Assembly: GCA_005884765.1 (NCBI GenBank)
Contig: VAZV01000139.1
Coordinates: 1-50,363 of the forward strand
Source of the DNA: Alphaproteobacteria bacterium
Lineage (GTDB): Bacteria > Pseudomonadota > Alphaproteobacteria > Rhizobiales > Xanthobacteraceae
Length of the DNA stretch: 50,363 nucleotides
Direction of reading: 5' to 3'
Shown here one piece after another: positions 25,381 through 34,469 of the stretch. The position numbers and the translations under genes were made by a program. The notes under the pieces are model-generated. The model saw only the letters and a list, made by a program, of their open reading frames with translations. It did no database searches and was not told the origin of the DNA. The first letter of the stretch is position 1. Each line of letters starts with the position of its first letter.

Positions 25381-25394
25381 AGAGCATATGCTCT
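25381..25394. promoter_or_regulatory. Perfect 14-bp palindrome, probable SorC operator
   Basis: AGAGCATATGCTCT reads the same on both strands. It lies 22 bases before the HAD-SorC start codon and about 180 bases before the divergent FucU-type gene. Its core recurs upstream of smoE at a matching distance, as expected for an autoregulated SorC-family regulon. Confidence 0.5.
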
Positions 25395-25575
25395 TTACAT
25401 GGGCAATAGTCCAACAATGGAGCCGGATGATAGGAATTAATAGCCAACCGGAATTGTGGTGAGCTAGGCATGACCCTCTCTGGACGGTCTTCGCAACGCC
25501 GGCAAGATTGGCCGCAGATATGAGGCAGACCCGTCTATCGCCAAAAGAGTTCGTTCAATTCAGGGGAAACTCAGC

Positions 25576-26025
25576 ATGCTGAAATCGATCGATCCAATTC
25601 TAAACGCGGACGTCCTTTACGCCTTGCGCGCCATGGGCCACGGTGACGAGCTCGTCGTCTGTGACACCAATTTCCCGGCCGACTCGGTTGCCCGTCAGAC
25701 CGTGCTCGGGCGGCTGCTGCGTATCGATAATGTGACCGTTGGCCGGGCGGCACGCGCTATCCTTTCAGTCCTGCCGCTTGATTCCTTTGTCGACAAGCCC
25801 GCCTTGCGAATGGAGACCGTCGGCCAGCCCGACGAGATTCCTCCCGTGCAGATCGAGGTGCAGAGTGAGATCGACGCCGCGCAGGGCGGCCCTTCGCCAA
25901 TGGGCTCGATCGAGCGACTTGCCTTCTATGAACGCGCCAAGAAATCCTATTGCGTGATCCAGACCGGCGAACGGCGCTTCTACGGCTGCTTCGTTTTCAA
26001 GAAAGGCGTCATTGCGCCCGACTAG
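25576..26025 (+). CDS. RbsD/FucU-family sugar mutarotase (L-fucose mutarotase-like)
   Basis: A 149-residue protein of the RbsD/FucU family, which speeds up exchange of sugar ring forms. The N-terminus LKSIDPILNADVLYALRAMGHGDELVVCDTNFPADS carries the conserved catalytic-His region (GHGD), and the C-terminal half has SIERLAFYERAKKSYCVIQTGERRFYGCFVFKKGVI, with the Tyr and His/Arg pattern nearer FucU than RbsD. An AGGGGAAA ribosome site precedes the ATG. It is transcribed away from the polyol operon and faces an ABC importer; a sugar dehydrogenase of fucose type lies at 32429-33466, so L-fucose or a similar sugar is a good guess. Confidence 0.85.
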   Translation: MLKSIDPILNADVLYALRAMGHGDELVVCDTNFPADSVARQTVLGRLLRIDNVTVGRAARAILSVLPLDSFVDKPALRMETVGQPDEIPPVQIEVQSEIDAAQGGPSPMGSIERLAFYERAKKSYCVIQTGERRFYGCFVFKKGVIAPD

Positions 26026-26455
26026 TTCGAGCGGATCAACAAGACCGACTGGGGATGAATCGGCGCTGGTGGCGAAACACATGCGCTGCAATTCGCGGCT
26101 GCAAAACGCCGACTTTCTCAGGCACGTCGCCATTCAACCGATCCGCAGCAACGAAGATGATCCCGGCGGATTGCATCGGCTCGCCGATCTTGCGGCGGCG
26201 CACGCGCTTGCAACACGCTGCTCCTTCTCGCCGAGAAGCATCTCCTACCGCGGAGGTCCATTGCGGGGCATCAGGTTTCCCGTGGATTCGTTGACATTGA
26301 TCAACGCTGCGGCATAATCAAAAAGGCCTCTGTCACCACCTGTCGGGATTGCGCCAGCGAGGGATACAGGACACGCGAGTCCCCGAACGTCCTACCCAGA
26401 ATAACGGTGCTCAGGCGACTGAAACTTGGCATCAAAAAAAGAGGGAGGTTTCGTC
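26026..26455. other. 430-bp gap upstream of the CUT1 binding protein
   Basis: Short open stretches exist on both strands, but none resembles a known family or has a convincing ribosome site. The part before 26290 could be eroded coding DNA but I cannot name its parent. Near 26291 there is TTGACA followed by CATAAT at 26313-26318 (16-base spacing), a good sigma-70 promoter for the importer genes, overlapping a FixK/FNR-like box. The ribosome site GAGGGAGG (26441-26448) ends the region. Confidence 0.45.
26291..26304 (+). promoter_or_regulatory. FixK/FNR-like box overlapping a predicted promoter
   Basis: TTGACATTGATCAA fits the rhizobial FixK2 pattern TTG(A/C)-N6-(T/G)CAA. It overlaps the -35 element of the promoter TTGACA-N16-CATAAT. 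That places it too close to the -10 for ordinary class II activation, so it could act as a repressor site or be chance. Confidence 0.3.
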
Positions 26456-28114
26456 GTGAAACAGCCAGAGCACGATCAGCATCCCGCAAAGCGACCGAAC
26501 CGACGCACTGTCCTCAAGGGAGCCGTCAGCGCCGCCGCTTTGGGTTCCACAGGCGGTCTTGGCGTGTTGTCCGAGCATGCGCTGGCGCAGGACAATCTGC
26601 GGGCGCGGATTTTACAGCTTCCAGGTGTGGGCAAAGGCGCTCCAACCGACGCCGATTGGCAGAAGGTCGGCGAGCTTTGCCTCGGCCCGACCAAGGCGAA
26701 CGTTAAGGAGGGCGAATTCAAGGGTGTCGAGCTCTCCTTCATGGGGCTCAACAACCAGAATCTGCACAACCTGCTCTTCCGTGGTTTTCTGAGGCCGTGG
26801 GAGGCCTACACCGGCGCGAAAATCTCCTGGATAGACCTCGCTCAGGCCGACTACAACCCGCGACTGCAACAGGCGATCGCGACCGGCACGGTCGATTTCG
26901 ACGTCCTTGAAATGGGCGCGCCGTTCGAGGGCGATGTGTGCGGCAAGGGCCTCGCGTCGGAGATGCCGGAGTGGGTCAAAAAGCAGATCGATATCGACGA
27001 TTACGTCGACTACCTAAAGCCGCCGGTCGGAACCTGGAACGGCAAGACGTATCGGGTCACGATCGATGGTGACTGCCACAACTTCAATTACAGGACCGAC
27101 TACTTCTCCGACCCCACTCTGGCCAAGGCCTGGAAGGATGCAGGCAACGATGGCGAATGGGGCGTGCCAAAGACCTGGCAACAGGTCCAGATCGTGACCA
27201 AATTCCTCAAAGGCAAGAAAATCAAGGGCCAGAACGCATTCGGCTATCTCGATGCGCCGAAGCCCTGGGGTGGGTTCGGATTCTATTTCCTCGGCAGCCG
27301 CGCCACGGCTTACGCGAAGCATCCGAACGACAAGGCTTGGCTTTTCGATGTGGATACGATGAAGCCGCGCATCAACAACCCGGCCTGGGTTCGCGCTATC
27401 CAGGACGTCATCGATGCGCTGCCATCCGAACCAGCCGACCAGCTCAACGCCGATCCGAACACCACCGGCTTCCAGCAATTCCTGGCCGGCATTGGCTCGA
27501 TGATCCCCTGGTGGGGAGATATCGGCCAAGTGGCTAAAGCGAGCGACACCTCCGTCATCGGCGATCTCGTCGGGTTCGACATCCTGCCCGGATCCGACGA
27601 CGTCTACAATGCCAAGACCGGCAAGTGGGAAAAGCTCACGGATGGTCCAAACCATGCGCCGAACTGTGCCTATCTCGGTTGGGGCATCTACGTCATGGCG
27701 AGGGTCGCCGGCGACGAACGCAGGCACAAGGCGGCGTGGAGCGCCGCGGCGCATCTCGGCGGCAAGGATCTGTCGCTTTGGACCGTGGTCTATCCATCCG
27801 GCTTCCAGGTTCACCGGACAAGCCATTCCAACATCGACGAATGGGTGGCGGCGGGCTACGACAAGAAATACATCACATCCTATCTGAACTCACAGTTCGG
27901 CTCCTATAATCACCCGAACCGCGCCGTCGAGCCGCGCATTCCGGGCATTTTCCAGTACTACAGTATTGCGGAGGACGAGCTGACCAAGATCTTCGCCGGC
28001 CAGTACGACGCGCAGACTGGCGCCAACAACATCGCCACGGCGTGGGAAAAGCTGACGGACCAAATCGGTCGCGACAAGCAAATCGCGCTCTACAAGGCGT
28101 CGCTCGGCGTGTAG
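26456..28114 (+). CDS. CUT1-type ABC transporter substrate-binding protein with Tat signal
   Basis: A protein of about 552 residues from a GTG at 26456, chosen because GAGGGAGG lies 7 bases upstream. The N-terminus has a twin-arginine export motif (NRRTVLKG, about residue 17) and a cleavage site near HALAQ. The mature part is a large class I extracellular sugar-binding fold (VELSFMGLNNQN, FDVLEMGAPFEGDV, TWNGKTYRVTIDGDCHNFNYR). Such long binding proteins occur in importers for glycerol and other polyols or sugars. Two permease genes follow but no ATPase gene. Substrate unknown. Confidence 0.85.
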   Translation: MKQPEHDQHPAKRPNRRTVLKGAVSAAALGSTGGLGVLSEHALAQDNLRARILQLPGVGKGAPTDADWQKVGELCLGPTKANVKEGEFKGVELSFMGLNNQNLHNLLFRGFLRPWEAYTGAKISWIDLAQADYNPRLQQAIATGTVDFDVLEMGAPFEGDVCGKGLASEMPEWVKKQIDIDDYVDYLKPPVGTWNGKTYRVTIDGDCHNFNYRTDYFSDPTLAKAWKDAGNDGEWGVPKTWQQVQIVTKFLKGKKIKGQNAFGYLDAPKPWGGFGFYFLGSRATAYAKHPNDKAWLFDVDTMKPRINNPAWVRAIQDVIDALPSEPADQLNADPNTTGFQQFLAGIGSMIPWWGDIGQVAKASDTSVIGDLVGFDILPGSDDVYNAKTGKWEKLTDGPNHAPNCAYLGWGIYVMARVAGDERRHKAAWSAAAHLGGKDLSLWTVVYPSGFQVHRTSHSNIDEWVAAGYDKKYITSYLNSQFGSYNHPNRAVEPRIPGIFQYYSIAEDELTKIFAGQYDAQTGANNIATAWEKLTDQIGRDKQIALYKASLGV

Positions 28115-28202
28115 GCGGGTCTTCGGCCGTCGCCGCTCATGGCGTCAGCCGAGGCTTTCGCGAGCGACCGAGTCAAAATCCAAATCGGCAGAGTGCGAAT
28201 TG

Positions 28203-29321
28203 ATGCAGAATTCATCACCGGTGGCGGACGACCGGCACCACAAGCTCGCCCCGCAGCGCGTCCTTGTCAGCCGGAAGAACGCTGGACGAGCGCTTGTTGT
28301 CCTTGCCTCGGCGGGATTCTTGCTCGTGCTCCTCATCCAGATTCTGCACTCGATCGGAGCAACTACCGCTGGCTACACCGATTGGCGTCCGGTCCTCTAT
28401 GCTTATCTGGTCTGGGCCATCGCATTCGGTATCGGTCAAGTCATGGTCCGGGGAGAACGCGGTCAGCGAGCGCTGTTTCTGTTCCCAGCAGTTTTGTTTA
28501 CCGTTGCGGTGGTGATTTTTCCAACGCTGTTCGGGATCTACATTGCTTCGCTGGATTGGAACCTCTCTTCGTTTGAAGGCCCGCACTTCAACGGCCTCAA
28601 CAATCTCATCGGATTGTTTCATGACGATTACTACTGGAACGCGCTCCGCAACATGATCTTCTATACGTTGGCGGTGCTTGGCGAGTACGCTATTGCGTTT
28701 GGACTGGCTCTACTGCTGAACGCCGAGATACGAGCCCGAAGAATGTTTCGCGTCGTTTTCCTCCTGCCGCTGATGCTCAGTCCCGTTGCCGTGAGTTGGA
28801 TGATAGGCAAGTCGCTGATGGAGTACCGCTTTGGCCCCGCAGCCACGCTGGCGCGCGATCTGGGATGGGACAATCCGGCATTCTTCGCGTTCCCTTGGGT
28901 CGCACGCTTGAGCATAGAGGCGATGGATGCCTGGGTCTCGATTCCCTTTATCATGATCATGTTGCTCGCGGGGCTGCAGGCGATGCCCAAGGAAGTGCTG
29001 GAAGCAGCCAAAGTCGATGGTGCGAGTGGATGGCAGTCGTTCTGGCATGTTACGTTTCCTCTCATGCTGCCGGTGAGCGTCACCGTCCTTATCATCAGGA
29101 TCATTTTCAAATTGAAGCTCGCCGACATCGTGATCAACGTGACCGCCGGGGGTCCAGGCGGCGCCACGGACACGGTCTCGAGCTTCATTTACCGCGTGTA
29201 CCGCGATCGATCGAATGTCGGATATGGCACGGCACTCGCCATGTTCTATCTTCTCATGATCATCGCCTTCCTGACAGTGTTGCTTCGCCTGTCCAAACGC
29301 TGGACGCAGAAAGTTGCATAA
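28203..29321 (+). CDS. ABC transporter permease (MalF type)
   Basis: A 372-residue membrane protein from the ATG at 28203, just after an in-frame TTG. About eight hydrophobic segments are visible, two of them in an N-terminal extension (about 30-85) beyond the usual six. The EAA loop is EVLEAAKVDGASGWQSFWHVTFPLMLP, and TAGGPGGATDTVSSFIYR is typical of MalF-like permeases. It lies 88 bases after the binding-protein gene. It partners the next gene. Confidence 0.87.
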   Translation: MQNSSPVADDRHHKLAPQRVLVSRKNAGRALVVLASAGFLLVLLIQILHSIGATTAGYTDWRPVLYAYLVWAIAFGIGQVMVRGERGQRALFLFPAVLFTVAVVIFPTLFGIYIASLDWNLSSFEGPHFNGLNNLIGLFHDDYYWNALRNMIFYTLAVLGEYAIAFGLALLLNAEIRARRMFRVVFLLPLMLSPVAVSWMIGKSLMEYRFGPAATLARDLGWDNPAFFAFPWVARLSIEAMDAWVSIPFIMIMLLAGLQAMPKEVLEAAKVDGASGWQSFWHVTFPLMLPVSVTVLIIRIIFKLKLADIVINVTAGGPGGATDTVSSFIYRVYRDRSNVGYGTALAMFYLLMIIAFLTVLLRLSKRWTQKVA

Positions 29322-29360
29322 GAGGGATGATCAGGCCGGTTGCCGAAGGGAGTTGCGCTA

Positions 29361-30287
29361 TTGGCCATTTTCACATCCGCGTCGCAGCCGGTCCGGAGGC
29401 ATCATGCGGCGAGCCGGGCCACTCGGACCTTGAGCCGTCTGCTGATCTACGGCGCATTGCTGTTTTGGGCGTTTGTCTGCTTGTTTCCGATCTACTGGAC
29501 AGTCACGACCTCGTTCAAGTCGGCGCTCGATGTGACGCAAGGTCACTTGATTCCCTGGCTGGACTTTCAGCCGGATTGGAAAGGCTGGCGCTCAATCGGC
29601 CTGTCGCCTGATTCGATTCTAGGAACCTCTACCGCCCGCGCCGAGTTAGTAAGCCGGTTCGAAAACAGCATCATTACGTCGCTCGGCGCGTCTGTCCTGG
29701 CGCTCGTGCTCGGCTCACTGGCGGCTTACGGGTTGAGTCGTTTCCGATACAAATTCGGTTGGATGCGCAACGACGATATCCTGTTCTTCTTCATGTCCCA
29801 GTTGATCTTGCCGCCGGTCGTCCTGGCCTTGCCGTTCCTGGTTCTCTACAAGGCACTGGCGCTGCTTGACACGAGGTTTGGCCTGATCCTGCTCTACACC
29901 TTGACGGTGCTGCCGATCGTCATCTGGATCATGCGCGATCAATTCAACTCGATCCCAGTCGAACTCGACGAAGCCGCCTTCGTGGACGGCCTGTCGATTT
30001 GGGGAGCATTCATTCGTATCGTGCTGCCGCTCGCTGTTCCCGGAATGGTGGCCGCATTCATCCTCTCGCTGGTATTGTGCTGGAACGAGTACTTCTTCGC
30101 GGCACTGCTGACGAGCACGGACGCCAAAACCCTGCCCGTCATGGTGGCCAGCCAGACCGGCTCGCAAGGCATCAACTGGTGGTCCATGGCGGCGCTATCG
30201 ACTGCGGCGATCGCTCCGCTCGTGATCGTCGGAATTTTGCTGGAACGCTACATTGTCAGCGGTTTGACCACGGGCGCGGGCAAGTAG
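29361..30287 (+). CDS. ABC transporter permease (MalG type)
   Basis: A protein of about 308 residues with six membrane segments, LFPIYWTVTTSFKS near the start and the EAA loop (ELDEAAFVDGLSIWGAFIRIVLPLAVPG). No ATG fits; the TTG at 29361 is preferred because AGGGAG lies 8 bases upstream, with a TTG at 29340 as alternative. It faces the FAH-family gene tail to tail, 59 bases apart, with no clear terminator. No ATP-binding gene follows, so the importer must borrow one. Confidence 0.85.
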   Translation: MAIFTSASQPVRRHHAASRATRTLSRLLIYGALLFWAFVCLFPIYWTVTTSFKSALDVTQGHLIPWLDFQPDWKGWRSIGLSPDSILGTSTARAELVSRFENSIITSLGASVLALVLGSLAAYGLSRFRYKFGWMRNDDILFFFMSQLILPPVVLALPFLVLYKALALLDTRFGLILLYTLTVLPIVIWIMRDQFNSIPVELDEAAFVDGLSIWGAFIRIVLPLAVPGMVAAFILSLVLCWNEYFFAALLTSTDAKTLPVMVASQTGSQGINWWSMAALSTAAIAPLVIVGILLERYIVSGLTTGAGK

Positions 30288-30346
30288 CCGATGAAGAGTA
30301 ACAGTATCTGCAGGCGTATCTCCAATCTGCTCCTTTCAGCCAGTTG

Positions 30347-31531
30347 CTATTTCGATTTATTCTGAATACGGCGCGTCAGCGCGGCGATAAGCGCTGTCAG
30401 GCCAAACGCCCAAGGTTCGCAAGCCCCGCTCGGGCGCATGCGATTAGTCAACCGGCCAAGTTTGGACGTAGCGACGGTGACCAAGTCGCCTTCCACGTGG
30501 GTGAACCCCTGCCCCTTCGCCGCACGGTCCTGGATTGGGGCGAACATCGTGCCGAGGAACAACACAAAACCATCCGGGTATTGATGGTTCTCGTTGATCG
30601 TTTGCGCGACGATATCGACGGGGTCGCGGCTGATCTGGGTCAGCGAGGATGCGCCGTGCAGCACGAAACCTTCCGGCCCCTTCACCTCCAGCGAGATCTC
30701 CATCGTCCGCACGTCATCAAGCCCGAAGCCGGCATCGAAGAAGCGCACGAACGGCCCGATAGCACAGGACGCGTTGTTGTCCTTGGCCTTGGATAGCAGC
30801 AGCGCCGAGCGTCCTTCGAAGTCGCGCAAGTTGACATCGTTGCCAAGGCTGGCGCCGACAATGCGACCGTCGCTTGCCACCACAAGTACCACCTCCGGCT
30901 CCGGATTGTTCCAAACCGATTTCGGATGCAGACCCGCATCCGTACATGTGCCCACCGCGGACAGCACCGGAGCCTTGGTGAACACCTCGGCGTCCGGCCC
31001 GATTCCCACTTCAAGGTACTGGCTCCAGGCGTTCTGAGCGACTAGCACGTCCTTCACATGCTGCGCTTCGGCCGAACCTGGCTTCAGCCGGGACAAGTCA
31101 GTGCCGACAATTCGCGTCACCTCAGCCCGGATTGCCGTCGCCGACTCCGGATTGCCGCGCGCGCGCTCCTCGATCACCCTTTCCAGCATGGACACTGCGA
31201 ACGTGACTCCGGCGGCCTTGATCACCTGTAGGTCGATCGGCGCGAGCAGCCACGGCTTGGTCGGATCGCGGTTTTCTGGTGGCGTGTTGGTCAACAGGTC
31301 CTGCAGCGCGCCCAGCCGCTCGCCGCGCGCGGCGCGCAGAGCGCCGGCCGGATCGGCGGCCCCAGCAAGCTGGCTTGCGGTAGGGAAATTGTCGGTGATG
31401 TCGAACACGCCGTCGTTGCGGATCGCGACCACTGAGGGGCTGGCGAGATCGGGGCGCCAGATGCGCCCCATCAGGGCCGCGTCGGCGAAATCGTCCGGCA
31501 GAATGAATGTGGCGTCCGTTACGATGGGCAT
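30347..31531 (-). CDS. FAH-family 2-keto-3-deoxy sugar acid dehydratase/hydrolase (XylX/AraD1-like)
   Basis: A 394-residue fumarylacetoacetate hydrolase-fold enzyme. The metal site is NPEPE (E211, E213) and GNDVNLRD (D232), followed by a SKAKDNN lysine segment. The length, the PWLLAPIDLQVIKAAGVTF segment and a C-terminal FVLFLGTMFAPIQDR match FAH-family sugar-acid dehydratases such as Caulobacter XylX; another option is a 2,4-diketo-3-deoxy-fuconate hydrolase giving pyruvate and lactate. A GGAGG ribosome site precedes the ATG. It is the last gene of the AKR-lactonase-FAH operon. Which keto acid it uses is undecided. Confidence 0.83.
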   Translation of the reverse strand: MPIVTDATFILPDDFADAALMGRIWRPDLASPSVVAIRNDGVFDITDNFPTASQLAGAADPAGALRAARGERLGALQDLLTNTPPENRDPTKPWLLAPIDLQVIKAAGVTFAVSMLERVIEERARGNPESATAIRAEVTRIVGTDLSRLKPGSAEAQHVKDVLVAQNAWSQYLEVGIGPDAEVFTKAPVLSAVGTCTDAGLHPKSVWNNPEPEVVLVVASDGRIVGASLGNDVNLRDFEGRSALLLSKAKDNNASCAIGPFVRFFDAGFGLDDVRTMEISLEVKGPEGFVLHGASSLTQISRDPVDIVAQTINENHQYPDGFVLFLGTMFAPIQDRAAKGQGFTHVEGDLVTVATSKLGRLTNRMRPSGACEPWAFGLTALIAALTRRIQNKSK

Positions 31532-31583
31532 TGTGGTGGCCTCCGCGGAGTAGCGTCTGGATGGTTGACGGGGTCAACCGTCT

Positions 31584-32429
31584 TTAATGTATCCGTCGTC
31601 CTCGGGTTGGGAGATACGTGCGCACCGCGTTGCCGCCGAAGATGTCCGCCTTTTCGTCGGGGGACAGATCAGCCAGCAAGGTTTGAGCGGCAGCGAACCA
31701 TTTTGTATACCCGCCCGCCAGATTGACCACTGGCCAATCGCTTCCCCACAGCAATCGTCGTGGTCCGAAGCACGTAATCACATGATCTACCACTTGGCGC
31801 AGATCGGCGATCTGCCAGTCCGGCGCTGCCTCTGTCACCAGTCCGGACAGTTTGCAAACCATATTGGGGTGTTCAGCAAGCAAGGCTATATCGCGTTGCC
31901 AAATTGCGATCTCGCCGGTCGCGAGCTGTGGCTTGCCGCAATGATCCAGCACGAATTTCAGATCGGGATGGCTGTCGATCACTCGCAATAGTCTCGGCAA
32001 GTGGCGCGGCAGCACCAGCGCGTCGAATACCAAACCGTTTCGGGACATCGCCGCCAGCAGGGGTGCCAAGGCCGGACGCAGCAGCCAATCGTCATCGGGG
32101 ATATCCTGGACCATCGGCCGCAGTCCCACCAGAAGTTTCCGCCCAGCCAGCGCTTCGATGCGCGCCACGCCGTCGGCTGCGTCGAAATCCGTCCAGCCGA
32201 CCACCCCCCGCACCAGATCCGCGTTTTCCGCGATATCGAGCAGAAACATGGTCTCCGCCTCGGTCGGCGCGGCCTGCACCAGAATCGTCCCCTCAATGTC
32301 GGCTGCGGAGAGGTGCGGCGCCAAGTCCGACAGACAAAAGTCACGATAGATCGGCGCCAGATCGGGCGTAAGCCAACCATAGTCGCCCCGCGCGAGAGTC
32401 CAGAGATGGTGATGTGCATCGATCCGCAT
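31584..32429 (-). CDS. Amidohydrolase-family aldonolactonase (L-fuconolactonase/L-rhamnonolactonase-like)
   Basis: A 281-residue TIM-barrel enzyme with DAHHHLW (H6, H8), LDHCGKP (H163) and LLWGSDWP (D231), the full catalytic set of COG3618 lactonases. These hydrolyse L-fucono- or L-rhamnonolactone to the free acid. Its ATG shares one base with the stop of the sugar dehydrogenase gene, so the two consecutive steps are translationally coupled. It keeps the Asp that is Asn in the paralog at 2611-3495. Substrate inferred from neighbours. Confidence 0.87.
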   Translation of the reverse strand: MRIDAHHHLWTLARGDYGWLTPDLAPIYRDFCLSDLAPHLSAADIEGTILVQAAPTEAETMFLLDIAENADLVRGVVGWTDFDAADGVARIEALAGRKLLVGLRPMVQDIPDDDWLLRPALAPLLAAMSRNGLVFDALVLPRHLPRLLRVIDSHPDLKFVLDHCGKPQLATGEIAIWQRDIALLAEHPNMVCKLSGLVTEAAPDWQIADLRQVVDHVITCFGPRRLLWGSDWPVVNLAGGYTKWFAAAQTLLADLSPDEKADIFGGNAVRTYLPTRGRRIH

Positions 32430-33466
32430 CAGCCGGGCACCGATGATGGAACGGGCGCATCTGTATCGATCAGATGCTCAGCTTTCAGATCGGTCCAAAG
32501 CGCTGACGGCACCTTGCTGGAAAGTGCAGCCACATTGCGCTCAACCTCCTGCGGGTTTTGCGCTCCCAGCACCACGCTGGCGACAGCCGGATGGCCCAAC
32601 GCGAAATGCAGCGCCGCCGTGGACAAAGCGACGCCATGGGCGCTACAGACACCTTCGATCCGGGCCACCTTGGCCAGAATCTCCGGCGGTGCGTCCTGAT
32701 AATTGTACTTGGCGCCACTCACGGGCCCGGTCGCCAAAATACCGGAATTGAATACACCACCGAGCATCACGCCAATGCCCTGTTGCTGCGCAAGCGGCAG
32801 GAAATGTTCGAGCGCGGGCTGCTCGAGCAGCGAATAGCGCCCGGCGAGCAGCATGGTATCGAACGATCCGGCTTGCGCGAAACGCACGCACATCTCGGCC
32901 TCATTCACGCCGATCCCGATACCCGCGACCACGCCTTCTCCGCGAAGCCGGTCGAGCGCTACATAGGCGCCGGCCATTGCTTCGCGAAACCGATCCTCGA
33001 TTGCATCGGCGCCGTGGGTCCAGACATCGACGTCATGAATCAGCAACAGGTCCAGCCTGTCGGTACCAAGCCGCAACAGCGATTGTTCCACCGAACGCAT
33101 CGTGCCGTCATAGGAATAGTCGACCACTGCCCGGTGCGGCTGCCCACCGACAAAGCCGGAGCCGACGCCTCGCCCGTGAAACGGGTCCATCCAGCGACCC
33201 ACCTTGGTGCAGACCACAATGTCCTGGCGCGGCACGCGCCTGATTGCTGTCCCGCAGCGATGTTCAGACAGGCCATGCCCGTAGAGCGGGGAAGTGTCGA
33301 GCAGATTGATGCCCAGTTCGAACGCGCGCCCCACCGCTGCGACGGCCGTGGCGTCGTCCAGCTGTCGATAGAGATCACCAAGTGGCGCGGTGCCAAAGCC
33401 CAGCGCCGAAACCTGAATAGCCGTCCGTCCCAGCAGACGTCTGGGCAATGCTGACTGCGAAACCAT
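32429..33466 (-). CDS. Aldo/keto reductase, L-fucose (D-threo-aldose) 1-dehydrogenase-like
   Basis: A 345-residue AKR-fold enzyme with the full catalytic tetrad D57, Y62, K88 and H144 and the cofactor-end segment GAQNPQEVERN. The N-terminus RRLLGRTAIQVSALGFGTAPLG and LLDTSPLYGHGLSEHRCG are characteristic of the D-threo-aldose/L-fucose 1-dehydrogenase branch. It oxidises the sugar to its lactone with NAD(P), and the lactonase gene is coupled directly behind it. A FucU-type mutarotase lies in the same region. L-fucose, D-arabinose or L-galactose are all plausible substrates. Confidence 0.87.
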   Translation of the reverse strand: MVSQSALPRRLLGRTAIQVSALGFGTAPLGDLYRQLDDATAVAAVGRAFELGINLLDTSPLYGHGLSEHRCGTAIRRVPRQDIVVCTKVGRWMDPFHGRGVGSGFVGGQPHRAVVDYSYDGTMRSVEQSLLRLGTDRLDLLLIHDVDVWTHGADAIEDRFREAMAGAYVALDRLRGEGVVAGIGIGVNEAEMCVRFAQAGSFDTMLLAGRYSLLEQPALEHFLPLAQQQGIGVMLGGVFNSGILATGPVSGAKYNYQDAPPEILAKVARIEGVCSAHGVALSTAALHFALGHPAVASVVLGAQNPQEVERNVAALSSKVPSALWTDLKAEHLIDTDAPVPSSVPG

Positions 33467-33589
33467 GGTGGGACTTCTTTCTTGCCGTCGTGCTTCAGTC
33501 GCGCTGGCCCGTCATTGAGATTTATGAAGAGCGTATTTCTTTACAGCTACCTGTCAACGTGAGCGCGTGAACCTGCTCCATGCAAGGTT

Positions 33590-34303
33590 CTATTCCTCAA
33601 AGAAACCGGGATGCCTGGCGACAAAGGAGTGCAGCTCTCGCGACACCCTATCGAGATGGTTGGCCATTTCGTTCCGTGCCTGATCCGGCTGCCGCGCCGC
33701 AATTGCCCGATAGATCGCTTCGTGCTCGCCGAAAGTCCCCTCCGGGCGCCCCGGCTCGGGAAGAAGAGTTCGGCGCACCCTTTCAAGATGGGTCCGGATC
33801 GGGTCGAGCACTTCGCCAACCCGTGCGAGGCCCAGACCCTCAGTCATCTGGCAGTGAAACCTGTTGTCGAGTTCGTGGAAGCCTTGCAGGTCTCCGCTTG
33901 TGATGGCTGCCCGCTGATAGGCGAGATTCTGGCCGAGACCTTCGATCGTGCGATCCGAAAGATTCGCTGCACAAACCGCGGCAATCTCCGTCTCAAGCGC
34001 GCGGCGCATCAACATCCATTGCCTCACATCTTCAAGGTGGATCTTGGCGACATAAGAGCCGCGCTGAGGCTCGACCACGACAAGACGTTCGAATGCGAGC
34101 CGATTGATCGCAGTCGTTATGGAGAGCCGGGACATTTCGAAAATGCCACACCATTCGTTCTTATCGATCGGAGTCTCGGGAGCGAGTGCGCCCGATACGA
34201 TGGCCTGCTTGAGCGCAAGGTAAGCCTGATCGACTTTCGACCCTCCGGCTCCGCGCTCTAGCGCTGCCACGCTCGCGCCGCCTAACCCGCTGATCGAACG
34301 CAT
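33590..34303 (-). CDS. GntR-family (FCD subfamily) transcriptional regulator
   Basis: A 237-residue regulator from the ATG at 34303, with GGAAAG upstream; a much longer in-frame stretch upstream overlaps the divergent ABC gene and was rejected. The winged helix spans about 25-90 (QAYLALKQAIVSGALAPETPIDKNEWCGIFEMSRLSITTAINRL), followed by an FCD domain (MRRALETEIAAVCAANL, ELDNRFHCQM). It lies between the AKR operon and the divergent RbsABC-type importer and probably controls both. No convincing symmetric operator was found in the 166-bp gap. Confidence 0.87.
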   Translation of the reverse strand: MRSISGLGGASVAALERGAGGSKVDQAYLALKQAIVSGALAPETPIDKNEWCGIFEMSRLSITTAINRLAFERLVVVEPQRGSYVAKIHLEDVRQWMLMRRALETEIAAVCAANLSDRTIEGLGQNLAYQRAAITSGDLQGFHELDNRFHCQMTEGLGLARVGEVLDPIRTHLERVRRTLLPEPGRPEGTFGEHEAIYRAIAARQPDQARNEMANHLDRVSRELHSFVARHPGFFEE

Positions 34304-34469
34304 CGATGTGATCTTTCCAATGCCTTGCGGATTTCTGATTCTGCCGAAGAAGGCTTGACGGACAGCATCTGATATAACTAGCATACCAGGTGAACAATGC
34401 CAGCCTGCTCTTCGCACCCTCGAAAGGGCTATCCGCGAGAACCAGGGCAGGCCCGCAGGGAAGAAGCCG

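Noticed and set aside
26012..26317. A 101-codon ORF after the mutarotase gene
   Set aside because: Poor start context, overlap with the mutarotase end and no recognisable domain; at most a remnant.
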